64,000 bases of DNA from Bacillota bacterium (GTDB taxonomy: Bacteria; Bacillota; Clostridia; Lachnospirales; Lachnospiraceae), in NCBI GenBank assembly GCA_023441965.1, contig JAEZNB010000021.1, forward strand, positions 1 to 64,000. Reading direction: 5' to 3'. Position numbers and translations under genes: made by a program. Positions 8,746 to 17,993 of this stretch are shown here, one piece after another (the first letter of the stretch is position 1; each line of letters starts with the position of its first letter). Below the pieces are notes generated by a model. The model did not search any database and was not told where the DNA came from. It was given only the letters and a program-made list of their open reading frames with translations.

Positions 8746-9831
8746 TTAATTTTCAGTTGTAACCTCGCCATTCATTACATGAAAAATCTTATTATATTCA
8801 AACCTGTGGTTCACAAATTCCTCTAAACCTGTACAGGTAATGATCGTTTGAATGTCCCCGATACTGTTCAACAGTTGATTCTGCCTGCTTCGATCCAGCT
8901 CGGAAAGTACATCATCCAGTAGCAGTACCGGATTCTCTTTGATAATTCCCTTTACCAATTCAATTTCTGCCAGCTTACAGGATAAAGCTGCTGTTCTTTG
9001 CTGACCCTGGGAGCCAAATCTGCGTATGTCTGTACCATTTGCCATAAAGGACATATCATCTCTATGGGGACCGGTATTGGTCATTTTTAGAGCCAAATCC
9101 TTCTGGGCGGTCTTCTTTAGCTTATCTTCAAATTCCTCTGATCTGACATTGGGTTCATACTGAAGCAATAATTCTTCTCTATCTCCGGTCAGTTTTTTAT
9201 GTATGGGCTTCGTCAGCTCGTTCAGCTCAAGAATAAAGCTCTGTCTGGCATGAATAATATAATTCCCATGTTCTGCCAACTTATGATCCCATAAATATAG
9301 TGTATCCAATAATTCCCTGTTAAATCCTACTTGCTTTAATAAGTTATTCCTTTGAGCAAGGGCTTTATTATAATTAGCCAGATGGTACAGATAAACCTTG
9401 TCCAACTGGCATAATTCCATATCTATGAATCTCCTTCTTTCTCCGGGTCCATCCTTGATGATGCAGAGATCCTCCGGCGAAAAAAACACAAGGTTCAACA
9501 TGCCGAATAATTCACCTTGTCTTTTAATCGGGATGCCGTCTATAGCAACCCCTTTAGCCTTATTAGTCTTTAGATGCAGATCGATTCGATGGCTTGTATG
9601 ATTTCTCTCCAGCATAATTCGGACATGGGCTTCTTCACAGCCGAATTTAATCAATTCCCTGTCCTTGTTGCCGCGGTGGGTCTTCGTTGTTCCTCCCAGG
9701 TAAACTGCTTCCAGTATATTGGTTTTTCCCTGGGCGTTCTCCCCATACAGGATATTGGTTCCTTCATGAAACTGTATATTCAGCTGTCCATAATTTCTAT
9801 AGTCCTTCAGTTCCAAGGATTTGACAATCAT
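8746..9831 (-). CDS. recF: DNA replication and repair protein RecF
   Basis: An SMC-like ATPase that helps load RecA at single-strand gaps. The Walker A motif GENAQGKTN lies near residue 31, the ABC signature FGSQGQQR in the C-terminal half and Walker B with LLLDDVLSELD follow. At 361 aa it is full length. It starts 18 nt downstream of the small S4-domain gene, and the pair is almost certainly cotranscribed with dnaN. Confidence 0.96.
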   Translation of the reverse strand: MIVKSLELKDYRNYGQLNIQFHEGTNILYGENAQGKTNILEAVYLGGTTKTHRGNKDRELIKFGCEEAHVRIMLERNHTSHRIDLHLKTNKAKGVAIDGIPIKRQGELFGMLNLVFFSPEDLCIIKDGPGERRRFIDMELCQLDKVYLYHLANYNKALAQRNNLLKQVGFNRELLDTLYLWDHKLAEHGNYIIHARQSFILELNELTKPIHKKLTGDREELLLQYEPNVRSEEFEDKLKKTAQKDLALKMTNTGPHRDDMSFMANGTDIRRFGSQGQQRTAALSCKLAEIELVKGIIKENPVLLLDDVLSELDRSRQNQLLNSIGDIQTIITCTGLEEFVNHRFEYNKIFHVMNGEVTTEN

Positions 9832-9849
9832 ACCTGCACCATCATTTCT

Positions 9850-10059
9850 TTACTTCACGATTTTAATCTGCTCTCCGTTAAACTCTACCAAGTCTCCATC
9901 ATAGAGCTTCTTACCCCTTTGGGTCTCAACGGTACCGTTTACCTTCACTCTTCCATCCTGAATCTCCAGCTTCGCATCTACTCCGGTATCTACAAGTCCC
10001 GCTGCCTTCATGGCCTGTCCAAGCTTAATATACTCATCTCTTAACTTAATCTGATGCAT
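9850..10059 (-). CDS. rlbA: S4-domain RNA-binding protein (RlbA/YaaA family)
   Basis: A 69-aa protein made of little more than an S4 RNA-binding fold (YIKLGQAMKAAGLVDTGVDAKLEIQDG is its core region). It occupies the position between dnaN and recF that YaaA (RlbA) holds in Bacillus. Family members are thought to act in ribosome assembly, but the function is not firmly known. Spacing to both neighbours is under 20 nt, so it is part of the dnaN operon. Confidence 0.85.
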   Translation of the reverse strand: MHQIKLRDEYIKLGQAMKAAGLVDTGVDAKLEIQDGRVKVNGTVETQRGKKLYDGDLVEFNGEQIKIVK

Positions 10060-10076
10060 TCTTAGGCTCCGTTCTT

Positions 10077-11186
10077 TTATGATACAACATTAATATTGAC
10101 AGGTAAAATCAAATAAATGTATGACTGCTCCTTGTCCCTGATAAAGCAGGGAGCCTTTGCATTGATCAGATAGATGTCTACGTTCTCGTCTTCAATCACA
10201 CGAAGCGCATCCAATAAAAATTTAGGATTAAAACCGATGACAATATCCTTACCATCCTTCGATATATCAATCTCTTCATTCATGGAACCGATGGCAGTAT
10301 TAATCTTAAGCTCAAAATTATTATTACGGATATCTATGATAATAGGCTTCTTATCTGTCTCTCTGATGAGAAGGGAAGCTCTCTCGATACAACTCTGCAG
10401 CTCCTTCTTGTTGATCGTAACCTTAGTTTCATAGTCACTGGACAGCATCTGATCGATCCTGTAGTATTCACCCTCAATCAGTCTGGATAATACCAGAGTA
10501 TCATCAAACTCAAAGAGTACATGCTTATCCGTAAAGAAAATATGAACCAGGGAGGAAACCTCTCCTGATAATATCTTACTGATTTCATTTAAGGTCTTAC
10601 CCGGTACAATCACCTTCCGTTCCTCATAGGAATCCTTCATGATGATCTTCCTGATTGAGATTCTGTGTCCATCCAAAGCAATGACCCTAAGTTCATTCTT
10701 CTTAATTTCGAATAATTCACCGGTCATGATCTTATTGCTCTCATTATCAGAGATGGAGAAGACTGTCTGGCGAATGATTTCCTTTAAGGTGAATTGTGAA
10801 AGGATGACAGGATTGTCCTTCTCAATTCTGGGTAAGGCAGGAAACTCCTCTCCGGATCTTCCGGAAATCGAAAACTTTGCTTTTTCACAGATGATTTCCG
10901 TCATAAAGCTGCTGTCTGTCGAAATATGAACCTCATTCTCCGGAAGCCTTCTTACAATCTCTGAGAACACCTTAGCATTTAAGGCAACTGTTCCTGTTTC
11001 AGATACATTACCTTTCACCATGGTTTCTATACCAAGCTCCATATCATTGGCAACTAATTTAATTCCCTGCTCCTTCGCCTCTATGATCAGACACTCCAAT
11101 ATAGGCATGGTGGATTTGACAGGAACTGCTTTCAGAACAATATTTACACTATTGAGTAAATCAGCTTTCTGACATTGGATTTTCAT
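10077..11186 (-). CDS. dnaN: DNA polymerase III sliding clamp (beta subunit)
   Basis: The ring-shaped processivity clamp of the replicative polymerase. The 369-aa protein has the three repeated clamp folds and ends with the typical YIYLILPVNIN strand. It is separated from dnaA by a 271-nt spacer holding several DnaA-box-like sites, so it may have its own promoter and be sensitive to DnaA. Confidence 0.97.
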   Translation of the reverse strand: MKIQCQKADLLNSVNIVLKAVPVKSTMPILECLIIEAKEQGIKLVANDMELGIETMVKGNVSETGTVALNAKVFSEIVRRLPENEVHISTDSSFMTEIICEKAKFSISGRSGEEFPALPRIEKDNPVILSQFTLKEIIRQTVFSISDNESNKIMTGELFEIKKNELRVIALDGHRISIRKIIMKDSYEERKVIVPGKTLNEISKILSGEVSSLVHIFFTDKHVLFEFDDTLVLSRLIEGEYYRIDQMLSSDYETKVTINKKELQSCIERASLLIRETDKKPIIIDIRNNNFELKINTAIGSMNEEIDISKDGKDIVIGFNPKFLLDALRVIEDENVDIYLINAKAPCFIRDKEQSYIYLILPVNINVVS

Positions 11187-11457
11187 ATGTGAATAATCTC
11201 CCTTCGCATGTGATAGATAAATATATAAAAGATTCTTAGCAGTAATATTATTAAGGGATGTGAATTTGTTGAAAACCTTGCTTCGCCCTTATAAATCAGC
11301 CCTTCCGGCCCTTGATAAGCCTGTAGGTTTCCTTCGGATGAAAGGTGGATAAGCAGGATTTCTTTCACATACACAAATTGGAAGTCAAATAGTTCACAGT
11401 TTATCTACAAGCTATCAACCACATATCAACAGAAAATCAAACTCAGAAATAAAATTG
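11187..11457. other. dnaA-dnaN spacer with DnaA-box-like sites
   Basis: This AT-rich spacer contains GGTGGATAA at 11344-11352 (one mismatch to TGTGGATAA), TTATCTACA at 11401-11409 (one mismatch to TTATCCACA) and the weaker ATATCAACA at 11423-11431. In Bacillus a second origin sub-region lies at this same place. It may also carry the dnaN promoter. No ORF with a good ribosome binding site is present. Confidence 0.55.
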
Positions 11458-12810
11458 TTATTCCGGATTAATCTTCTTAATTAATACATCAATGGTATTA
11501 TGTACGGAAGAATCGTTTCCGATATCAGTATTTACTTTATCATAGCCATGTAATACTGTCGAATGGTCTCGGTTGCCTAAGGTTTTGCCGATATCGGTAA
11601 CGGACATATCCGTCAGTCTGCGGCAAAGGTACATAACGATCTGTCTGGGATAAGAGATATTTCTGCTCTTATCCTTGGAATAGATTTCTGCGGGTGTGAT
11701 ATTATAATGTTCAGCAACCACGTCGACGATCAGCTCGGGAGTGATCACCTTCTTCTCATTCGGTGAGATGATATCCTGCAGAGCTTCCTCTGCCAGCAAG
11801 AGATTAAGCTCCCTCTTCTTCAGACGGGAGAAGGCTACTATCTTGGTTAAGGCTCCCTCCAGCTCTCGAATATTGGACTTAATGTTGTTTGCAATATAGC
11901 GGAGTACTTCCTCGTCAATCTTATATCCGTCCAGTTCCTCCTTCTTCTTGAGAATGGCCATTCTGGTCTCATAATCGGGAGACTGGATGTCTGCCATCAG
12001 ACCATGCTCAAATCTGGACCGGAGCCTGTCCTCTAAGGTAAGCATTTCCTTGGGAGGACGATCACTGGAGATAATTATTTGCTTCTTGGATTCATGTAAG
12101 GTATTAAAGGTATGGAAGAACTCCTCCTGGGTGCTCTCCTTTCCTATTATAAACTGAATATCATCGATCAGCAGAATATCGATGCTGCGGTACTTCTCCC
12201 GGAACTGTGTTGTGGTCTTCTTTTGAATGGAATCAATCAACTCATTGGTAAATTTCTCACTGGTGACATATAAGACCTTGGTATCCGGATTCTCACTCAG
12301 AACAAAATGTGCGATGGAATGCATCAGATGGGTCTTGCCCAAACCAACTCCACCGTAAATAAAGAGAGGATTATAGATTTCTCCGGGATTTTCTGCTACA
12401 GCAAGCGCAGCGGCCCTGGCAAATTCATTGTTTCCTCCGACTACAAAAGTGTCAAAGGTATATCTGGGATTTAAGAAGGTGGGGATATTACCGGTCTTCT
12501 TCACTACTACGGGTTCAGCCTTCTTGTCAGAGGAATTCAGCTGACTGACATGTACAAACTTAATCTCATATTGCTCATTCAGAATTTCTTCTATGGAAAC
12601 CTTCAACAAAAGCTCATACTTATTACGGATAATGGTCAGGCTGGTCGGCCCGATTACATCATCATTGATCAGTATCGTAATCACACGATCCTTAACATCG
12701 TATACCTTCAGCGGTTTCAGCCAGGTATTATAAGAGACATCCGTTATGCCATACTCGGATATCATATATTTTAATATTTCTTCCCATTTAGACTCAATTA
12801 TGTTTTTCAT
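11458..12810 (-). CDS. dnaA: Chromosomal replication initiator protein DnaA
   Basis: Binds DnaA boxes at the origin and opens the duplex. The 450-aa protein has the N-terminal helicase-loading domain, a AAA+ core with Walker A GGVGLGKTH and Walker B LLIDDIQF, and a C-terminal helix-turn-helix with the signature RDHSTVLHGYDKV. I chose the start at 12810 (MKNIIESKW), which has GGAG 7 nt upstream; an in-frame start 24 codons earlier has no support and would not match family length. A promoter is seen at 12891-12919. Confidence 0.97.
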   Translation of the reverse strand: MKNIIESKWEEILKYMISEYGITDVSYNTWLKPLKVYDVKDRVITILINDDVIGPTSLTIIRNKYELLLKVSIEEILNEQYEIKFVHVSQLNSSDKKAEPVVVKKTGNIPTFLNPRYTFDTFVVGGNNEFARAAALAVAENPGEIYNPLFIYGGVGLGKTHLMHSIAHFVLSENPDTKVLYVTSEKFTNELIDSIQKKTTTQFREKYRSIDILLIDDIQFIIGKESTQEEFFHTFNTLHESKKQIIISSDRPPKEMLTLEDRLRSRFEHGLMADIQSPDYETRMAILKKKEELDGYKIDEEVLRYIANNIKSNIRELEGALTKIVAFSRLKKRELNLLLAEEALQDIISPNEKKVITPELIVDVVAEHYNITPAEIYSKDKSRNISYPRQIVMYLCRRLTDMSVTDIGKTLGNRDHSTVLHGYDKVNTDIGNDSSVHNTIDVLIKKINPE

Positions 12811-12890
12811 TACTACACTCCATGCTGCCCTATGGCATATTCTAGGTTGGATCGATAAAGAGCTTTCCTTATAGATACTCACATAGATAT

Positions 12891-12919
12891 ATATTATAAC
12901 ATAATGATTAAATTTTCAA
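12891..12919 (-). promoter_or_regulatory. Promoter of dnaA
   Basis: On the minus strand TTGAAA (12914-12919) is followed after 17 nt by TAATAT (12891-12896). An overlapping TATAAT with a 15-nt spacer is the alternative -10. Transcription would start about 75 nt before the dnaA ATG. Confidence 0.55.
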
Positions 12920-13232
12920 TGGTTATTATGGCATTCTTCTTTCAGCAGGATTACAGCACAAACAAGAGAAAGCGTAGGAGCAGTAAAGAGAAAGTAGGGC
13001 TGCTTAAGAAAGGCAGCTTCCATTCAGAAATAACATGTGGATTTATGGATAAAGGTATAAACATTAAGAACAAAGGAAAAATGTTAATAAAGGCAGGAAT
13101 ACAGGAACAGTCTAAGACAAAATATCACAGCTTATCCACAGAATGTATCAAGTTATCAACAAAGCCAATATATATAAGGAAGAAACAGCCATTTAGCCGG
13201 GAGAGGGGGAACCGTGATAGTAAAATAACTAC

Positions 13233-13261
13233 TTGACGTAAGTTTGGAATACGAATATAAT
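13233..13261 (+). promoter_or_regulatory. Promoter of rpmH-rnpA
   Basis: TTGACG (13233-13238) and TATAAT (13256-13261) are separated by 17 nt, about 80 nt upstream of rpmH. Confidence 0.75.
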
Positions 13262-13343
13262 AGACGTGATATTCCTTAATACAGAGTAAAATAGATGAAT
13301 TTCGCTTATCAGAGTGCCGGCTTAAAAAAGGAGGTGCATATCG

Positions 13344-13478
13344 ATGAAAATGACATTCCAACCGAAGAAGAGACAGAGATCTAAGGTTCACGGTTTCAGA
13401 GCAAGAATGAGTTCTGCAGGTGGCAGAAAGGTTTTATCTGCAAGAAGAGCAAAGGGAAGAAAAAAGCTTACTGCTTAA
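13344..13478 (+). CDS. rpmH: 50S ribosomal protein L34
   Basis: A 44-aa, very basic protein with the family start MKMTFQPKKRQRSKVHGF and end GRKKLTA, a component of the large ribosomal subunit. The start ATG has AAAGGAGGTG about 6 nt upstream. It is the first gene of the right arm, followed by an attenuator-like hairpin and rnpA, as in nearly all bacteria. Confidence 0.97.
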   Translation: MKMTFQPKKRQRSKVHGFRARMSSAGGRKVLSARRAKGRKKLTA

Positions 13479-13488
13479 GTCTAAACAC

Positions 13489-13512
13489 AGGTCGCAATTT
13501 TTGTGACCTTTT
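13489..13512 (+). terminator. Terminator or attenuator between rpmH and rnpA
   Basis: An 8-bp stem AGGTCGCA with TGTGACCT (one G-T pair) has a 5-nt loop and a short T run (TTTT). It would lower rnpA expression relative to rpmH. A second, T-less hairpin (ACTGCCG 13582-13588 with CGGCAGT 13594-13600) lies just before rnpA. Confidence 0.6.
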
Positions 13513-13620
13513 CTTCTAATGTCAGGTAGAAAATGTTGGAAGCTTTTATCGAATCCATGAAATGAACGGCGAGGGCTGTCAACTGCCGGACAGCGGCAGT
13601 ATGGAAGGTTTATATAAGAC

Positions 13621-14007
13621 ATGAAGAAGACGGAAAGCATAAAGAATAATACAGAATTTAAAGAGGTATATCAGAACGGCAAATCATATGCGAATAGGTT
13701 TTTGATTATGTATGTCAAAAAAAATGGATTTCATAATAATCGTCTTGGAATATCGGTGAGTAAGAAAGTCGGTAACAGTGTTGTAAGACACAGGGTTACC
13801 AGATTAATCAGAGAAAGCTATCGGCTGTCGGAAGATCAGATAATGAGCGGATATGACATAGTAGTTGTCGCAAGGATCAGTGCAAATGGCAGGAGTTACA
13901 GTGAAATTGAAAGTGCATTCATGCACCTAATAAGGCTCCATAAGCTTGGAATAAGTTACAGCGGTTCAAGGGAAAGCGCCATGAATCAGAGGGATGAAAT
14001 TGATTAG
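13621..14007 (+). CDS. rnpA: Ribonuclease P protein component
   Basis: The protein cofactor of RNase P, which matures tRNA 5' ends. The 128-aa basic protein carries the signature region NSVVRHRVTRLIRESYR (about 56-73) that contacts the RNA subunit. It overlaps yidD by 14 nt and is part of the rpmH-rnpA-yidD-yidC-jag cluster. The ribosome binding site is weak or distant (AAGG about 13 nt before the ATG). Confidence 0.95.
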   Translation: MKKTESIKNNTEFKEVYQNGKSYANRFLIMYVKKNGFHNNRLGISVSKKVGNSVVRHRVTRLIRESYRLSEDQIMSGYDIVVVARISANGRSYSEIESAFMHLIRLHKLGISYSGSRESAMNQRDEID

Positions 14008-14215
14008 AAGAATATTTATCGAATTGATTAGAATATATCAGAAATATATCTCTCCTCTTAAGAGAAATGCAAGCTGTATCTATACACCCAGCTGCTCCGC
14101 CTATGCAATCGAGGCATTGGAAAAGTATGGAGCAATAAAAGGAATGTACTTGAGTATCAGAAGAATATTGAGATGTCATCCCTTCCATAAGGGAGGATAT
14201 GATCCGGTTCCGTGA
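13994..14215 (+). CDS. yidD: Membrane protein insertion efficiency factor YidD
   Basis: A small (73 aa) membrane-associated protein that helps YidC-dependent insertion. It has the family pattern: an amphipathic N-terminus, YQKYISPL, CIYTPSCSAYAIEAL and CHPFHKGGYDPVP at the end. It overlaps rnpA at its start and lies 25 nt before the yidC start. Confidence 0.95.
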   Translation: MKLIRRIFIELIRIYQKYISPLKRNASCIYTPSCSAYAIEALEKYGAIKGMYLSIRRILRCHPFHKGGYDPVP

Positions 14216-14240
14216 AGACGGCTCTAAGGAGGAAAAAACA

Positions 14241-15425
14241 TTGCAGGTTACAGTATTAGCAAATATATTATCGCCGATTGCATATGTATTAGGACTGATT
14301 ATGAATGGCATTTATGCCTTCTTCAGTCTCTTCGGCATTGAGAATTTGGCATTATCCATCATCATTTTCACCTTAATCATGAAGGTGCTGATGTTGCCAT
14401 TAACCATTAAGCAGCAGAAATTTACCAGACTGTCTTCCCGGATGAATCCGGAGATACAGAAGATACAGGCAAAGTATAAGGGCAAAAGGGATGAGGTTTC
14501 TCTTAGAAAGCAACAGGCAGAAACCCAGGCTATTTATCAGAAGTACGGAGCTAGTCCTACTTCCGGATGTCTGCCCATGTTGATCATGCTTCCGATCATG
14601 TTTGCTCTGTATCAGGTAATTAATAATATCCCTGATTATGTAACGATTGTCAGAGATCAGTACCAGACAGTGGCAGATGCGATCATGAACAACCAGCTCT
14701 TTGATCAGGTAGCTGCTATCGCAAATATTGATGCAACAAAACTGGTAGACAGCAATAGCCTGATTGATCTGCTGTCAAACTTTAAGACCGGACAATGGAA
14801 AGAATTGACCTCTCTGGTTCCCAATGCAGGAGAAGCAATTGGTTATATTAAGAATGTGAACGGCTTCTTTGGCTTAAGTGTAACGGACATTCCCAGCTGG
14901 AAATCAGCAAGTATTTTAATTCCGATTTTGGCGATGGTTCTACAGTTTGTCCAGAGTAAGCAGTTATCCGTTAAGACAGATAAGAGCAATCCGACTGCCA
15001 ATGCGATGTCCTCTATGAATTATATTATGCCGGTGATGTCAGGCTTCTTTGCCCTGATGCTTCCGATCGGTGTAGGTATCTACTGGATAGCAAACAGTGC
15101 CTTCTCTATCATTCAACAGTACTTTGTTAACAAGTATATGGACAAAGTGGGCTTGGAAGAGATGATTGAGAAGAGCAGTGCGAAAGCAGGGAAGAAATAT
15201 GCCCCGAAGTCTGTACCGGCCGGTACCTCACTTCAGGAGCTAGCCAGAAAGCAGACCAAAACAATAGATACAAATGTCTCAGATAAGGTGAAGGCTTCGG
15301 ATGCAGAGAATTCTTCAGAGGACGAGGAAACGTCTTCGGGTAAGAATGGAGAAACCTATAGACCGTCCAGCATTTCTGAGATAGCAAACCTTCTTAAAAA
15401 CAGAAATGAAAAGGGGGATAAATAG
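14241..15425 (+). CDS. yidC: Membrane protein insertase YidC/OxaA
   Basis: Inserts and folds membrane proteins, alone or with SecYEG. The protein has an early hydrophobic segment, the conserved region IIIFTLIMKVLMLPLTIKQQKF with the hydrophilic-groove helix, the cytoplasmic hairpin, and further membrane segments to about residue 310, then a charged, Ser/Glu-rich tail. I chose TTG at 14241: it has AAGGAGG 8 nt upstream (14226-14232), while the earlier in-frame ATG at 14199 lies inside yidD and has no site. This gives 394 aa. Confidence 0.92.
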   Translation: MQVTVLANILSPIAYVLGLIMNGIYAFFSLFGIENLALSIIIFTLIMKVLMLPLTIKQQKFTRLSSRMNPEIQKIQAKYKGKRDEVSLRKQQAETQAIYQKYGASPTSGCLPMLIMLPIMFALYQVINNIPDYVTIVRDQYQTVADAIMNNQLFDQVAAIANIDATKLVDSNSLIDLLSNFKTGQWKELTSLVPNAGEAIGYIKNVNGFFGLSVTDIPSWKSASILIPILAMVLQFVQSKQLSVKTDKSNPTANAMSSMNYIMPVMSGFFALMLPIGVGIYWIANSAFSIIQQYFVNKYMDKVGLEEMIEKSSAKAGKKYAPKSVPAGTSLQELARKQTKTIDTNVSDKVKASDAENSSEDEETSSGKNGETYRPSSISEIANLLKNRNEKGDK

Positions 15426-15427
15426 GT

Positions 15428-16243
15428 ATGGAATGGAATGAGTTTTTTGCCAAGACCGTGGACGAGGCGTTAACGAATGCCATGCTTGAGCTTAATACAA
15501 CAATAGATAAGCTTGAATATGAAGTACTGGAAAAGGAATCCTTCGGCTTTTTTGGAATGTTTGGTAAACCGGCCAGAATAAGGGCCAGACTGAAGCCGAC
15601 CCTTGAGGGGTCTGCCAAGGAATTTCTAGATAAGGTATTTGCGGCTATGGGAATCGAAGCCAATACCGAGGTAAGCTATGATCAGGAAAATGACAATATA
15701 GAGATCAACATTGAAGGTGACGAAATGGGAGTCCTGATCGGTAAGAGGGGACAAACCTTAGACTCCCTGCAATATCTGGTCAGCCTTGTTGTTAATAAGA
15801 ACAGTGAAAACTATATAAAGGTAAAGCTGGATACGGAGAACTACCGGGCAAGAAGAAAAGAAACCCTGGAAAACCTCGCAAAGAATATTGCCTTCAAGGT
15901 GAAGAGGACCAGAAAGCCTGTATCTCTGGAGCCGATGAATCCTTATGAGAGAAGAATTATTCATTCTGCCCTGCAAAATGACAAATTTGTTGAGACCTAT
16001 TCCGAAGGAGAGGAGCCTTACCGTAAGGTTGTAATTAATGTTAAGAAGACCTATAAGGATTCCAGGCCGAGTAATACAAGCAGATATGGCAAGGATCACA
16101 AGAAGGACTTTCATAAGGGAGGCTTTCACAAGGATCTGGGTAAGGGCAAAGAATACAGTAAGAATTACAGCAGGGATTATATGAAGGACTACAAGGAATA
16201 TAAGGAAAGCAAAGAGAAAAAGATCTCTGCTGAGAACATGTGA
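15428..16243 (+). CDS. jag: RNA-binding protein Jag/KhpB (SpoIIIJ-associated)
   Basis: A cytoplasmic RNA-binding protein with an N-terminal Jag domain (about 1-50), a KH domain (IGKRGQTLDSLQYLV, about 104-118) and an R3H domain (about 138-200, with YERRIIHSAL). The 271-aa protein ends in an unusual Lys/Asp/Tyr/His-rich tail of about 65 residues with short repeats such as KDYKEYKESKEK, likely disordered. The gene starts 3 nt after the yidC stop. Confidence 0.93.
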   Translation: MEWNEFFAKTVDEALTNAMLELNTTIDKLEYEVLEKESFGFFGMFGKPARIRARLKPTLEGSAKEFLDKVFAAMGIEANTEVSYDQENDNIEINIEGDEMGVLIGKRGQTLDSLQYLVSLVVNKNSENYIKVKLDTENYRARRKETLENLAKNIAFKVKRTRKPVSLEPMNPYERRIIHSALQNDKFVETYSEGEEPYRKVVINVKKTYKDSRPSNTSRYGKDHKKDFHKGGFHKDLGKGKEYSKNYSRDYMKDYKEYKESKEKKISAENM

Positions 16244-16340
16244 TAAAACATCCCTCTGTGAAAAACAAGGGTATTGATTTCTTAGGAATTGTCGGATGCA
16301 CAGTTCAAAGAGAAGGGCATGTTAAGTAGTATGAGATGAG

Positions 16341-16380
16341 GGGTGTCTTAAGGTAGCGCTTATACTTTAAGGCACCCTTT
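16341..16380 (+). terminator. Intrinsic terminator after jag
   Basis: A stem of about 12 bp (16341-16352 with 16366-16377, including G-T pairs) is followed by TTT. It closes the rpmH-jag transcription unit. Confidence 0.7.
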
Positions 16381-16505
16381 ATTGTAAAAGAGGAAACAGA
16401 TTGGAAATTATGATATATGGATAATCCTGAATATCGTGTGAGAGAAGCTCTCACTTTTAATAGTGATGACACTTAATAGAGGTGTCGGAAGCATGGAGGG
16501 ACAGA

Positions 16506-17882
16506 ATGAACACAGATACGATTGCTGCAATTGCCACCGGCCTAAATAATGCCGGAATCAGCATTATAAGAATCAGTGGGGAAGGTGCCCTTCCGATCAT
16601 CGATCGAATCTACAGACCGGCGAAGGGGAGTAAGAAGCTGTCACAAGAGAAGAGTCATACCCTTCATTACGGATTTATCATAGAGGAGGACCAGATTATT
16701 GATGAGGTAATGGTTGCGATTATGAGAGCTCCTGCCTCCTATACCCGGGAGGATGTGGTAGAGATTGACTGTCACGGCGGAATAGTCGTAACGAGAAAAA
16801 TATTGGAGACGGTTCTGAGACAGGGAGCAAGAATAGCAACTCCCGGTGAATTTACCAAAAGAGCCTTTCTAAACGGAAGAATAGATCTGTCCAGGGCGGA
16901 AGCAGTTTGTGACATTATCAATTCTAAGAATGAACATGCTCTGAAGAATTCCATCAAGCAGCTGCAGGGGAAGGAATATGAGCTGATCCGGGAATTAAGG
17001 GAAAGGCTATTAAGGGATATCGCCTATATTGAAGCAGCCCTGGATGACCCTGAGCATATAAGCCTGGAGGGATTTATAGAGGAGCTGAAGGAACACCTGG
17101 AACAGGAGATCAGGCAGATTGAGAAGCTTTTAAAGGAAGCCAAGAATGGAAGACTTCTGAAGGAAGGAATCAAAACGGTAATCGTCGGTAAACCAAATGC
17201 CGGTAAATCCAGCCTGATGAATTTTCTGGCCGGAGAGGACAGAGCGATTGTGACGGATATTGCCGGTACCACCAGGGATACCCTGGAGGAGACAATTGAA
17301 CTGGGAGGAATCACGCTCAATATCATTGATACGGCGGGTATTCGAAGTACTTCGGATGTGGTCGAGAAGATTGGTGTGGAGAAGGCAGTCAGGACTGCAG
17401 AGGATGCGGATCTGATCATCTATGTTTTAGACTCCTCCACCCCCCTGGATGAAAACGACGAAGCCATCATGGAGATGATACAGGGGAAGAAGGCAATCCT
17501 TCTTTTGAATAAATCGGATTTGGAACCTAAGATCAGAACAGAAGCGCTTAGGGAAAGGACCGATCAGCCGATTCTTAGTATCTCTCTGAAGGAGAACTTA
17601 GGCCTGGAGGAATTTACTGAACAGGTGAAAGAGATGTTTTTCCGAGGCGAACTAAGTCAACATGATGAGATCTATATTACAAATGAGAGGCACAGGGAAG
17701 CCTTTGCCAGTGCTCAGGAAAGCTTAAAGCTGGTGGTTGCAAGTATAGAAGCCGGAATGGCAGAGGATTTCTATACCATTGACCTGATGAGCGCCTATGA
17801 AACCCTCGGTAGAATCATCGGAGAGAACGTCGAAGAAGACCTGGTAAATATGATATTCAAAGAATTCTGCATGGGAAAATAA
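16506..17882 (+). CDS. mnmE: tRNA modification GTPase MnmE
   Basis: With MnmG, places the carboxymethylaminomethyl group on U34 of certain tRNAs. It begins MNTDTIAAIATG, a folate-binding N-terminal domain (about 1-117), then a helical domain with an inserted G domain (GKPNAGKSS, DTAG in IIDTAGIR, NKSD), and ends with the C-terminal catalytic motif FCMGK. The ATG at 16506 has GGAGG about 8 nt upstream; a GTG 8 codons earlier lacks one. Length 458 aa. Confidence 0.96.
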   Translation: MNTDTIAAIATGLNNAGISIIRISGEGALPIIDRIYRPAKGSKKLSQEKSHTLHYGFIIEEDQIIDEVMVAIMRAPASYTREDVVEIDCHGGIVVTRKILETVLRQGARIATPGEFTKRAFLNGRIDLSRAEAVCDIINSKNEHALKNSIKQLQGKEYELIRELRERLLRDIAYIEAALDDPEHISLEGFIEELKEHLEQEIRQIEKLLKEAKNGRLLKEGIKTVIVGKPNAGKSSLMNFLAGEDRAIVTDIAGTTRDTLEETIELGGITLNIIDTAGIRSTSDVVEKIGVEKAVRTAEDADLIIYVLDSSTPLDENDEAIMEMIQGKKAILLLNKSDLEPKIRTEALRERTDQPILSISLKENLGLEEFTEQVKEMFFRGELSQHDEIYITNERHREAFASAQESLKLVVASIEAGMAEDFYTIDLMSAYETLGRIIGENVEEDLVNMIFKEFCMGK

Positions 17883-17993
17883 CAGAAGAAAGGCTGTAAG
17901 GGATCTGCCCGGAAGCCTTCATAGGATACATGCTTTGCCGATGACGGAAGGAACAGCCTTCTTCGGCAATCGGATCAGAAGGGGAAGGAAAAC

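Larger units (their letters stand above)
12811..13343. other. oriC: Chromosomal replication origin (oriC) region
   Basis: This noncoding stretch lies between dnaA and rpmH, which diverge from it. It holds a perfect DnaA box TTATCCACA (13132-13140), TTATCAACA (13153-13161, one mismatch) and TATGGATAA (13044-13052, one mismatch on the opposite strand), as well as AT-rich DNA suited to unwinding. Genes on both sides point away from it. The exact unwinding element cannot be placed by eye. Confidence 0.8.

Noticed and set aside
14199..14240. Longer ATG start for yidC
   Set aside because: It lies partly inside yidD and lacks a ribosome binding site; TTG 14241 has AAGGAGG at proper spacing.
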